Assembly (NCBI GenBank): GCA_000328365.1 | Contig: KB309617.1 | Coordinates: 118,922 to 182,921 of the forward strand | Direction of reading: 5' to 3' | From: Capitella teleta | Lineage: Eukaryota; Annelida; Polychaeta; Capitellidae | Length of the DNA: 64,000 bases | Shown here: piece by piece, positions 35,451-46,700 of the stretch | Layout of the letters: every line of letters starts with the position of its first letter | Numbering within the stretch: the stretch's first letter is position 1 | The notes under the pieces: generated by a model | Told to the model about the DNA's origin: nothing | The model's input: only the letters and a program-made list of their open reading frames with translations | Database searches by the model: none | Program-made: the position numbers and the translations under genes

Positions 35451-35733
35451 GACGATGGTGTTTTACAGCTTCACCCAACCCATTCGGGTCATACGGGCGC
35501 CAGAACAAAAGCTCGATACCGTAGTTTTCCCCTATTCTTATCGATAAATTCCAAGGGTTATTTACAGCAGTACAGAGCGCCCGGCCTTGTTACGCAGTTG
35601 GGTAACACTGCAGAGTGACAGATGAACTATATTTATAATCATTTATTATTATATTTCACAATCATGACGCCCATGTCCCGATCCCTATTGGCTTGCAGTC
35701 AACCGGTCAAACTGACTGAGCTGTTCGGTGCCC
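35451..35733 (-). mobile_element. tRNA-derived SINE, diverged copy B
   Basis: The minus strand reads GGGGCACCGAACAGCTCAGT (A box region), then the same body landmarks as the SINE at 32498-32838: CTCTGCAGTGTTACCCAACT, GGCCGGGCGCT, TTATCGATAAGAAT and GGTTGGGTGAAGC. It is more diverged than copy A and its B box is decayed, so it is an older insertion. Confidence 0.85.
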
Positions 35734-36479
35734 CTTACTAGTAGTTGGAGTAGCCACTTATCAGAATAATGTTCTTAGCCTTTTCCTGGATCCCTCTACC
35801 AGTTATAGTTCTGAAGTGATTAATCAGTGCCACCGCCTTGCATTGCGCATGCTCAATGGCGTTATCGCCAATTCTGCGTCTTCAAAACAATAATGAGCAA
35901 GCTTGTAATATGTGTTTATTGATGCTTGCGACACAATAACAAAATACCAAGTATATCATTTACCAAATGGATTCTTCTGCTTGCAAGCTTTGTTGGTTAA
36001 AGTGAGCAACGAATGTGTAAATATGCTTACCTTTAGCCTGTTTGAAGTTTCATTGATTATCTTTCAGTTATGTGTAGACACATTTGATACTCTCGCTATC
36101 ATCCAATCACTCACCTCTCTCTCAGCTGGTAATACGAATGTCATAATTCGGTAACCTCAAGTCTAAGCCTGTGATTATGTTATCTATATGCAACATCTTT
36201 CCCTCATAGTGTCGAATGCCTCGCATAGATCTAAGTTAACGATCGAGCAGCGTATCTGCCAGGCTCCCAATTAACAATCTCGTAACTTACCACGCACCAA
36301 ATAAGTCTAACATAAATAACTATTACAAATGAAACAACGATATAGATATACGACAATGTCAAGTGTGTTTATCAACATAAATAACATAAAAACAAGAAAA
36401 TTATTTTGAATCTGCAGACGTATAAAAATAACGGAATGTGACGAGGCAAGAAGGGCCACCTGAGCAAGAGGTCAAGAGT
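35734..36479. other. 3' flank of the receptor gene
   Basis: AT-rich DNA downstream of the minus-strand receptor; it presumably holds the 3' untranslated region. I see no clear AATAAA in the first 150 bases after the stop, so the transcript end is not placed. Confidence 0.4.
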
Positions 36480-37784
36480 TCAATCAAAAGCAACGGCACC
36501 GGCTGATCTCCGGATAGTGTGCGCGGCGTCCTCTTTTGTAGGACGGTTCTTGAGCCCAAAAGCTGAGCCCAGGTACACGTAGCAATTATGAATAATATTT
36601 CTGAGTCTCCGCTTCATGAGTCGAAAGAGACGGAACATTGCCCTGCGGAAGGCCTTCCCTGATAAATTGTACAAAATGAAATTGATGCTGAAGTTACAAT
36701 AATAAACAAATTGCATTAGCTTCTGTACGAGTACAAAACGGTGTGAAGGAGTGTAAGCAGGGTCTATGAGGGACATGGAGAAGGCGTAGACACGAATGAC
36801 GTGACTGGGAATGTTGCAGATCAGAAATGCTGTTGAGATGATGAGGAGCATTTTCGTGACTTTCATTTGTAGTCGATTGTACGATGAGGATTGCACATAG
36901 CGCCCGTACACGCTCAGAGAGCGGGTTGGGTGGTACACAGTCTTGCTGTCTCTTGAGCTGTTGGGGGACATGTTGTTTTGGTCATTGGTTGTTAAAGCAC
37001 ACATTTGCAGGTTTGACGATGACGGGTGAGACTCACTGGGACGTTGATTGTGCATGAAAAACTGAGCCAGAGCGTACGTGATACGAATGTTACAAATCAC
37101 AATAACAACAGTTGGTAGGATGAGGGTGCTGAGAGTGTCTGCAATATTGATGGCTGCCACCACTTGGTAGTACTTAGGTTTAACTGAGCAGAACGGCCCA
37201 CCGTAATAATCAATGACTTCCGTCATCCACAAGGCAAACATATACAACATTAAAGCTAAACCTGATATACTGACGACCAGTACCCTCGCCCTACAAGCGG
37301 TGCACCACTTTTGTCGCCTCAAAGGAAAGCATACAGCGATGTGTCGTTCAACTGTAAAACACACGACAAACCACACACTCAAGAAACTGCTAACATAGGC
37401 AAGATAAACAAACAGGTGACACCAGCCGTGTTGGTGGTAGGTTCGGTTGCCAATGTTATTCGACCACGAAATGAGCACAACAAAGAGAAATACACTGTCA
37501 GACACCGCAAGTCCAGCCAGGTAAACCGAACTGGACATGTGCTTCAAGTAAGTGGCCACAAAAACCATAAACGATACAATATTTCCAAGTATTCCAACAA
37601 CTGCAATCACAGGTACAAGATATAGATCCATTATATGCACAATTCGGCGAAATTCCATGCTGTGGGGATCCATTTGAAGGGCAGCGACCCCGTCGATGAG
37701 GGAGACATCTGAGCATGATGAACCGTTCCAGGAGCATGAAGTGTTGAGTAACGGCGAGGCAGTAGGCGTGGTCCCGTTCATCAT
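36480..37784 (-). CDS. Class A peptide G-protein-coupled receptor, complete
   Basis: A 434-residue seven-helix plasma-membrane receptor of the rhodopsin family, likely for a neuropeptide. N-terminal glycosylation sites at N3, N14 and N20. TM1 about 54-80 (GILGN), TM2 86-108 (LAVSD), TM3 122-145, TM4 166-190, TM5 205-233, TM6 308-332, TM7 350-372. C122 and C199 can form the conserved disulfide. The DRY motif is ERH (146-148), the TM6 CWxP is CNIP (323-326, in CNIPSHVIRV), and the TM7 NPxxY is NFILY (368-372). NxPSHxxR with NFxxY is typical of invertebrate FMRFamide/myosuppressin/TRH-receptor-like and GPR139-related receptors. Helix 8 is basic (SGKAFRRAMFRLFRLMKRR). The coding region is one exon; an acceptor (TTTGACTTTCAG) ends 3 bases before the ATG, so the 5' leader is spliced. 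The ligand cannot be named from sequence. Confidence 0.96.
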   Translation of the reverse strand: MMNGTTPTASPLLNTSCSWNGSSCSDVSLIDGVAALQMDPHSMEFRRIVHIMDLYLVPVIAVVGILGNIVSFMVFVATYLKHMSSSVYLAGLAVSDSVFLFVVLISWSNNIGNRTYHQHGWCHLFVYLAYVSSFLSVWFVVCFTVERHIAVCFPLRRQKWCTACRARVLVVSISGLALMLYMFALWMTEVIDYYGGPFCSVKPKYYQVVAAINIADTLSTLILPTVVIVICNIRITYALAQFFMHNQRPSESHPSSSNLQMCALTTNDQNNMSPNSSRDSKTVYHPTRSLSVYGRYVQSSSYNRLQMKVTKMLLIISTAFLICNIPSHVIRVYAFSMSLIDPAYTPSHRFVLVQKLMQFVYYCNFSINFILYNLSGKAFRRAMFRLFRLMKRRLRNIIHNCYVYLGSAFGLKNRPTKEDAAHTIRRSAGAVAFD

Positions 37785-37787
37785 TCA

Positions 37788-39049
37788 CTGAAAGTCAAAC
37801 AAAAAAAGCATTAATGATTAATGCTGCAGAACGGAAGTAATAAATGACTCGTATTTTACATGCTGTTACATTTATTACAGTGAAATTGAACGCTTTGTAA
37901 CCGCCCTAAATCATCATACTCTGTGTTGTTATACGGACACATTAACCCATTATCATGGCTATTTGTAGATATCTATTATCCCTGTTGCTAAAACGTGTGT
38001 ATATGCATGTGACTAAATTAATTCAAATATTGGTTGCTATTTGAATATATATTCCAAGTCATAAAATTACTAGAATGCCGGTGCAACAACATGGGGACAT
38101 ATATCCCCCATAATTAATGTTCAATTCTGAACAGACACGTAACACCAATCGGTATTCTAGTTGCTCCTTTTATGTTTTTTTGATTGACATCAATGACACA
38201 ACGTGCCGAACCATACATCAGGGCATAAGGGTCGACACTAAATAATCACCTAAACACAACCTGGAAAAAATTAATACGCATTCTTAATGCAAATATGCGC
38301 TGAACACATTCTGTATCACATGACGTATCTTCATGTTTGAATAGCAGAGCTCACAATTGCTACACATTGCCGACCCCTTGATCAGCATCGCAAATCGTCG
38401 CACCATAGAGACCAAGGTCAACGCTTCATGCAATCGGCGTGTTCTACTCGATTTTGGGTAGTCTTCACTTATCTGAGTGATTTCAAACGAGAGTTATTGG
38501 TTCACCTTTATGCAATCACGTTTAAGCTAAAGTCTGCTTTTACCCGGAAGCAAAGTACGAATTAATGTTTAGCCGTTTTTTATCGACACCCTGACATTTA
38601 CCTGGTTGCCAAAGGAAAAAAAAAAAGATAATAATAATAACAATAAAAAGTATATATATATATTTATGGCGTTATAGGAATAAATACATGCATCACTTCA
38701 CTAAGTGTTTTTATATTCACTGGCTTTGATAGATCGCAGTGGCATTTGTACGCTTGATTCAGTAATCAATCATATATTATAGCGATACTCCGCACCTCAA
38801 TTTATGTCGATTTGGATCTAGGTTGGTATAAATATCCCTTTAAATGGCAAAACCATACAATTAATAACGATCAAGAGTTTTTATGACAGCCCCACCCTAC
38901 ACACACCATGTCTCTTCTTCTGTCTTTTAATTTATTTGAACTTTCATTGCTTATCTTAATTACACTTCAAGTCATCTTAACCTCAAACCATAGAAGTATA
39001 AATTTTATTACGCCAACCCACGATGCTACACCAATGCAAGTATACATAC
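37788..39049 (-). other. Candidate 5' leader intron of the receptor gene
   Basis: On the minus strand it would begin with GTATGTATA (39049) and end with a pyrimidine tract and TTTGACTTTCAG (37788). It contains TA repeats near 38650 and no protein-like frame. It is inferred from the splice signals only. Confidence 0.4.
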
Positions 39050-39220
39050 CTCAATGCAATGTATAGAGTGAAGAAGTATCCAACAGTCACACATATTCAC
39101 TCCTGCCCCGACTCCTGAAGCAAGTGCTCAACCGAACGGCATCTGTGCGAATGAAGCTCCAATGCAACTGCCGATGCTCATGAAGCTGCCCGCACAGCTC
39201 AGCCGCTACGAACCCTCCTG
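39050..39220 (-). other. Candidate 5' untranslated exon of the receptor gene
   Basis: A 171-bp segment, GC-richer than its surroundings, is bounded on the minus strand by an acceptor (ATATGTGATTTCAG) and a donor (GAG|GTATGT). It lies about 1.26 kb upstream of the receptor coding exon, which has its own acceptor immediately before the ATG. It would be an internal leader exon, so at least one more exon and the promoter should lie further upstream (above 39220). Confidence 0.4.
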
Positions 39221-40664
39221 CTGAAATCACATATAATAAATGAAACTCATTGCAGTACACTGTGTCTAGTGCTGCTGCCAACGAAGCGGTATTCGCATCC
39301 GGTATCTAAGTAAGTTGAGAAAGAGTACGCTTAACATTTATACGATATTGGCTGTTCATGAGCTAAGAGAACTATCAACTTACAAGCGGTTATGCACGCA
39401 AATCCAAAGATCAGGGTCTATATGAAATGCGATAATCCTAGTTTATAAGTTATCGACGTTACTAGCTTACCACATATGTTTGTAATAAACTACATAGAGG
39501 GGGAAGGGTGCAGGTGGTCTATCGATTAGCCAGCTGTGGATCTCATAAGGAGACCAGATGGAAAGAAGCACAAAGCTCATTAGATCAACGTTGTGTGTAT
39601 ATATATTTTGGTTTGGACACGTGCTTCGCAATTGCCAAGACTACTTGAGCTGTAATTATATGCATCAGTGTATGTTATTAATACATTGTGAAATACATGT
39701 ATAACAGGAAGGGCAATTAACAAAATAATTAATAGCCCAGGAGTATCAATTAGGTCAGATCATCATAGAACAGCGAAGATGCATCCTTCATCAACTCACG
39801 AATGTGTGTGGTTACCACCTACCGGTTACACTACCTCATTGTTTATGCACTAAGATAACCTACTGGTCATTGTATGGAATCGCTTGTTATGATTCACAGA
39901 TAAGAACATTTTCGTAACACGGATTGATTTCCTTTGGGATAGCAAACACAACTGATGACAACTCCATGAAAACTGTATTTATTGTGTAATAACAAGTTTT
40001 ATAGCAATATCCGGAAACAAAATTTCCCTTCCTTTTACTCAGGATATATAATGATCGAATGCTAATTAATTACGACTGCATCAAATAGCTGGCCTAATGA
40101 TTTCTATACAAATATTCCCCAGGTGTTCATATTAATTAATTACTTTCACAAAAGGTTAGTTAGATCACTGTATGATATATCATTGTACCCATGTATTTAT
40201 ACATATTCACTGAAATATTCAATAATTGGATAGTAAGTGCATCAATAAAAAGCAAGCATTATTGGAGTAGACTCATGCAGTGAGGTATAATTCAATGTGT
40301 TTATGTATAACCAAGTGCTTCACACCCCATAAAGCAATGGGAAAAAATATTAGCTGCTTTCTATTGAGTGACACATCAAAAGTAAGCTTTATGTATGGCA
40401 ACATTGAAATGAAAAGGCAATCAGATAAGGCGCTTTTCTCACACTACCGAAAGTCAATACAATGCCATTCGTCAACTTGATATGTATATACATCACGCAG
40501 ACAGGCACAATTCAAATGACACATATTCACAATGTGGCCTTTTTGTGTGTTGCCTTGGATCACATCTGAATTGAAAGGCAATTGTTATAGTTTGGCCAAA
40601 AGGTTCCAAAATATAGAACTATTTGTTTTTTTACAGGTATCATGAATGTGGGTCGTGTGCTTAT
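39221..40664. other. Intergenic, upstream of the receptor
   Basis: AT-rich DNA that should contain the receptor promoter if the leader exon is right. No TATA box or CpG-rich patch stands out. No other gene is seen. Confidence 0.35.
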
Positions 40665-40976
40665 AGCTTATAAGTTATGTTGTACAAAGGAAGACCCAGC
40701 AGAGGGGTCCCATTGCCGTCTGCTCTGAATGTCACAGCGAACCAATGAAACTTTCGTTACGTTGCTGCTAAGCTGATGGCGATCGCCGGTACGATGGAGA
40801 GCTAGACGCCCGTCGACACCCGTGACCTTGCTTTTGTTACAAACCCCCGAGGCTCTCCGAAGAATCTTAGTCTCCATATCGCATGATGAAATATGGACAG
40901 CACTCGCATTTGATAATGCAGTCCTCGGGCGGACGTAGAACGACAGGCGCGTCTTGCAACTGAGCTACCTGGCCAA
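40665..40976 (-). mobile_element. Probable tRNA-derived SINE of another family
   Basis: The minus strand begins GGCCAGGTAGCTCAGTTGCA, a good polymerase III A box, then runs through a GC-rich body (GGTCACGGGTGTCGACGGGC and GATCGCCATCAGC) unlike the AT-rich surroundings. The B box is decayed. The body differs from the SINE at 32498. No target duplication was found. Confidence 0.5.
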
Positions 40977-43653
40977 CTGAATATATCAAAGGTGTATAGG
41001 TGTAATCGCGGCCGCCATGCTGCTAGAGGTCCTTAAGCAGGAATATATAAATATACTTGAAGAATATTGCAATAGCTGGCACAATTGTCTCTCAAAATTC
41101 ACGTTTGTTCTTCAATAACAAAGGAACGATAAATAATTAATTCATGACAACCCAAATTTAATCAATTTATCTATTAAACTGACGTAAAGGTCATGTAGTA
41201 ATGTTGCAAATGGGTCACATTGTTATAGCTCCAATTGCAATTCTATTCGATATATAGTTATTAAGCAAGCCAATGCACTTGTTTAGAGAGTTACTTAATG
41301 GCAACAGCATGAAATGCAATATAAATGAGCGACCACTTCATAGATCGCTGTTGAAACAAATAGAAACTCATCAATCTTAATGATTTTTTTCACTGCTACG
41401 CCTTATAGAACATTTGTGGTAAAATATACAATCATACCCACATCGGCATAAACAAATATCATGATCAAAGAGTCGCATATATAATTATTTTGCAAGCCAT
41501 TTCATCTCTCCAATCATGCTTCATCTGGTAAATGGACGCACGCAAGTTGCATAACTATGTGATGGAAGCCTGTATTTTATAGAAGGCTGACTAATATTTG
41601 TATCACATCCTTCTAATTACTCATCTTAAACTATTGCGCTATCGTGTATGATTAATTTCCTTCACAAAGCAACATCACACATTCCAGAATGACAAGATGT
41701 GCGACGAGCAATTTCTGTATGTTGATCGTTTTGTCGTAACTCTGACGAAATTATGGATATCAATACAGAACACTGCTGATTAAACTGACCTTCGATTCGC
41801 TGGTACGTAAATTGTGGCATAATACAATCAACTATATCATAGAACAAACTCAAGGTTGCACAGTGCCATCGTCGGTCGCATCTACAGCGTAATGTTTTTA
41901 ATGACACCCTTGTTACAACACGCCATTCATGTCACCACCATAAAGGATAAGCGTTCCCCAGCCAATGAAAGTCGAGGTCGATCCCATGTGTCTCCCTCGT
42001 ACCTCAACGCATAATTCAATTATTGTTTTGTGTTTGCATTTCATCCAAGGTTTTTCCAGCACAATCATTCGTTGAATGAAGGCGTGAATTTGCCTCGCAT
42101 CTGTGATAAGTGATCATTGTGCCAATTAATCTTCTTTGTAATAACACCAGAGAATCGTGAGGGAGTTGAAGACATGCTAATTTGCACGACTATAACCTTG
42201 GTAAAAATTAAGAAAGGTGTCATGTATCTTTTGTTCATGAACCTGGCTGCAATTCAAACCCGCCAAGCCAACGTTTTATGTTTCAAATTCAAGGCTTCGT
42301 TTGATATTGTGGTTTTTAATCAAACCCACAAAGTCTGTGTTCATGATTGCAATACTAAGTGGGTTCTCTTAATTAAAAACTTCATACTTAGCAGTGCTTA
42401 CGATCAAGGATAGTGCTGAAACGTACACGAGAGAGGGCAAGACATTTGACACAGTAATATGTTTTTGCATAACGACAAAGGGCTCTTCTATATGTTTGTC
42501 ATTGGTGTCATTGGTCCGACTTGAATTTTGAGCTTAAAGTTTACATGACTGACATGCGAGGTTCAATTGGGTGTGTCTTACTAACAGTTTGTATCTTTTT
42601 TCATTCTTATGACATATGCCACAATTGTCGAACTGAATCTCAAACTTTATATATAAGTTGTTGAAATTAAAGTTAATACTTGATAATTATCGTTTCTCAT
42701 CGGTGTTCTAACTTACAGTATTTTTGTAAATGGAATATTACAACTTTTATGCACCGATAATTGTATGTTCAAACACTAAAATAGTATTAATGCGTATAAA
42801 TAACCGTTCGTTTCTGTATTAAATTGAACGAATAAAAAAGTGTCTGTCCTGAATGCTATTAAATAATTTTATGTAGGCCCTACTTGCAAGTTGAGATTCA
42901 GTTGAAACTTATATATGATCGAATTTATCACAATAACGAGTATAATGCAATAAAAACAGAGCCGAGTGGCTATCGAGCAGCTTGATTAATTAGCATTGAA
43001 TAAAAGTTCACCTTATTTATCCTATCATTTAGTAACCACTCACATAGGAGATGCGGAAATGCAATGCGGATATGATTATCAAGCAAAAGTGTAGTATTAT
43101 GTTCAATTGTGATCTATATGATCTATGTCGAAAGCAGTTGTGGTTGATATCGAAGCACTTGAGCTCATGCAATGCTTTATCCGTGAAATACGACAAGGCA
43201 CATCGCACTGTCAAATGATATCAATGATTGGTCGCGATATCCAATTTGCTTGTCCCTTCATGAAACGCACGAGGACTTCCTGAGAATTTCGATTAACGTA
43301 AACAATTATCGATAATCAATTGCGCGCGAAACGATTGCCACGGAATCGGAAATTGGCCCTTAGCCGACTTAAAAGCAAAGGTCACATCCGCGATATCACC
43401 TGCACTTAGGGAGCTGGTAGGGGAAGGGGGGGATACCTGAAGCTACGTCAGCCATTCCCATAAAGCTCCCTCACCCGACTCACATCTTCAAATATATGGA
43501 ATGCGTATAATATTGAATAATGCGAATTAAGTTTTCTCACTTCACGAATCGCCTGCGAGTTATAAAGCAGCAAATTCGTCTCTCAGTATTTATGGACCTG
43601 AAGGACAATGCGCTATTTTGGTTATATCAACTTCATTTTTGTTTAAGTTTTTT
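40977..43653. other. Intergenic, no gene seen
   Basis: Uniform AT-rich DNA. The 98-codon frame at 42117-42413 resembles no known protein and lacks splice or start context. Confidence 0.5.
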
Positions 43654-43745
43654 TTTTTTTTACCTCCGAAGCCCGAAGCGACTAAGGTCGCAGGAGTTAA
43701 GCAGGTGAGAAGAGGTAGGTGGTTTTGAACCTCAACTGGCCAATA
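43654..43745. repeat. Diverged copy of the repeat at 4214-4379
   Basis: Shares CCCGAAGCGACTAAGG-type sequence, GCAGGAGTTAAG and a TTTGAACCTC phrase with the repeat at 4214. It follows a 12-T run. Confidence 0.45.
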
Positions 43746-46700
43746 CGCATTCCATGTACATAATTTATGTGTGTTATACGTTATACTAATTGTGCACAAA
43801 CTCACTCACAAATGTCAAGCAACAAATGAAAAACCACTGTTAAATTGGATTGGCAACCAACAGGGGATCTCAAACAGAATGTTAAAAATTCATATTCAGA
43901 TAATTCCAACCATTTAACTCACAAGCAGTAAGACGTGTCTTCTCGAAATAGTGTGGATGAGTAAGTGAGTATTAAGAGCAGGATTAACCCAAGTCGGACC
44001 TGTTATTTTTTCTTCTGTTCCATTGTCATTAATCATTATACGAGTCAAATCAATTAGCAAGCATCTTAATGTGCATGTGATTACAATCAAGTTGAAAGTG
44101 TGAGGGTCGTTCGATTAGGTTGGCCTAATTACAAAACACTTAGCAATTATTTCAGAGTTCGATTACCAGCGCATCATTTTATAGTATTTATATATTCGTT
44201 ATTGCGTTTTTAAAGAAGATTGCCATGATACAGTTTCCGTAATAGGCCAACTACTGGTGGACAATTTTTGCGTGTGTACTATTAACGTAATAGTTACACT
44301 ATTACGTATACACTATACACTATACACTATTACGTATACACTCCAAATTTAATGGTTCCACACGTATTTGACTGCTACTACACGAGGTGCATTTTTATGA
44401 CTTTATGAGGGAGTTGTAAGGCATGCTTCAATCAGTCCTTTTACAAATCTGTTGCAGATCATACTATGCACCCCTCTTGTATATCAGATTCACGCAGTTT
44501 AATTGAACAACATTATGATTACATGTTACTTTTGAAAGGTTTTAGTGTCGAGTATTCAACTTGTCGAATAACATTGGGCCAGTCAGTATAGGGATATATT
44601 ATTTTAATGTTATATCATAATGCATGTATTCGACTAAAATACATAATTTTGCAATTTTGTCTACCAATTCAATGCTAAATCGAATGGTCTTCACGTCGGT
44701 GGGTTAATTCTACGCAGACTAATAATGCCGTTCGACAGTAAAGCAGCAAAGAACGTCGAAGTTGACGTTGAAAAAACATTATTCGTTATTCATGACATGG
44801 ACTCGTGACTCAGTCGAATTCAATGAAGGAGCCATGGTGATCATTCATAATGTATGCAACTGCAGCTACTAGAATACATGTAAACCTTTGCATCTACATG
44901 CCCTTTGTTTAACGAGCAGACGACATCAACGCCACAATTCGGTCGGAGCCGCCAGCTGGGTATTGCACAATGTATACGTGCCTGGTAAAAGGCATTATAT
45001 ATGCTCATTTATTTTCATATTTATTATTCAGCACATTTTCATTGTTTTGCATTTAATTATTATGATATCAACGCTGGTCAACTGTGTACATTTATAATGA
45101 CAATCAAACATTTATCACTAATGCTTTTGACGTGCTATCAAGCGGAAAGGGTGAATTCGTGTAGGTCTTCACTCATACTGATTGGTGCGGTTATTCCCAA
45201 AAGATATTGTCCAGGCCTGTATGAAGAGCACTGTTTTAAGTGGATGCATGACTATGGAGACAGAAGGTGATGAATGAGCCAGCTGGGCCGTCTGGCTTTG
45301 CCGGTCGATGCGAGATGCCTGCTGACGTACTAAATACTCAGACCTGGGAATTACAGTTTCTTCGCTTTCTTCATTTGATTGTTTGTTGGCATGGAACAAG
45401 ATCGGATTTTACGGCTGAATCTAACCCATTTGAATAGTATTACAGAGTCACCGAATAATAAATAATATATATATATATATATATCGAATTTGAATCATAA
45501 TTAACAATCGTCTTTGGGGGGGGGGGGGTGGGTTAATCATACTATAACCACTGTGCCAATGGCATCGTACACGTTTTTTATTTATATACGGGTGAATATA
45601 ATACAACTGTATACGTATAGGCCCCTATTTTAGCCATTATTTTGTCGTAATTATTACAGTAAAGAAAGCGCAAGAAAGGCAAAACATAAGTTGGGGGGGG
45701 GGGGGTTGAGTTCTCTCATGGAAGTCAACAACTGTCAATTCTCGAGGGGAAAAGGTCAAACGTCTGACCTATGACAGCTCAGAATAAACTTCACGGAGGC
45801 CAGAGACCACCATAGCTCACATAAGTCAGTGACACCGTTGCTCACATTCAAGGCAGAATAATCTGAGTGACAGAAACACAATATAATCAGCTCCTTTCTC
45901 AGACAAAATGAGACCGATGAAATTGAGCCACCAGGAAGGAGAGTGGAAAATAACTCAAATTGGGCGACAGGTGCGTTCGCCATTAAAAGGCCGGTATTCG
46001 CTTCATGTGGCTCGCACTTAACCGATCAATGCTTCAGTGAATAGTGTTACGTGAGCCTCATATTGCCCAAAAGGGTCACGTAAGTTCATACATTTGTAAA
46101 TTACATTTCACATTTCATTGGTAATTGCAAAAGCGTTTTAATTTTGCTTTAGTGATAAAAGAAGTTATACCTTATGGTTTTTTTTTCTTTAAATGATTGA
46201 TTAAAAAGTAAAAAAAAAAACGATCGATGGTAGCTTTCATGATTCCATTTCACCCCTCTTCAACCTGTTAACATGTCCAAAGTGACAGGGAAATACAATT
46301 ATCACGCAAAACACTTATAATAACTGCGTGCAGGGATCCTATAATTAAGTTTGACTATATCAACATTTGTTAACGATGAATATGAGGACAATACGCTCTA
46401 ATAATTATGTTTCCAAGCAGTGACCTTAACATGTCCGGTATTTATATTGCACAATGAACCGTGCTAATGACAGCACCTTCAATGAGACAATGACGTAGTG
46501 TGTCAACAAAATATGCGAAAGGAATGGAATGATGTGTGTGTGTCAATTATCCACTGTATTGAGACCAACGATCTGTTATTGAGTTAGGGGAATTGGATGT
46601 TGATTGGATGTGGAAACCATGTCACCAAAAGTTGTTATCAACATATCACGCATATAATTATATAGGAGTAACTAGAATGTCGATCGGGGTGACGTGATTG

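Noticed and set aside
37213-37625. Plus-strand frames opposite the receptor
   Set aside because: They are antisense shadows of the receptor coding exon.
42117-42413. 98-codon plus-strand open frame
   Set aside because: No recognisable family, no splice context and ordinary AT-rich codon use.
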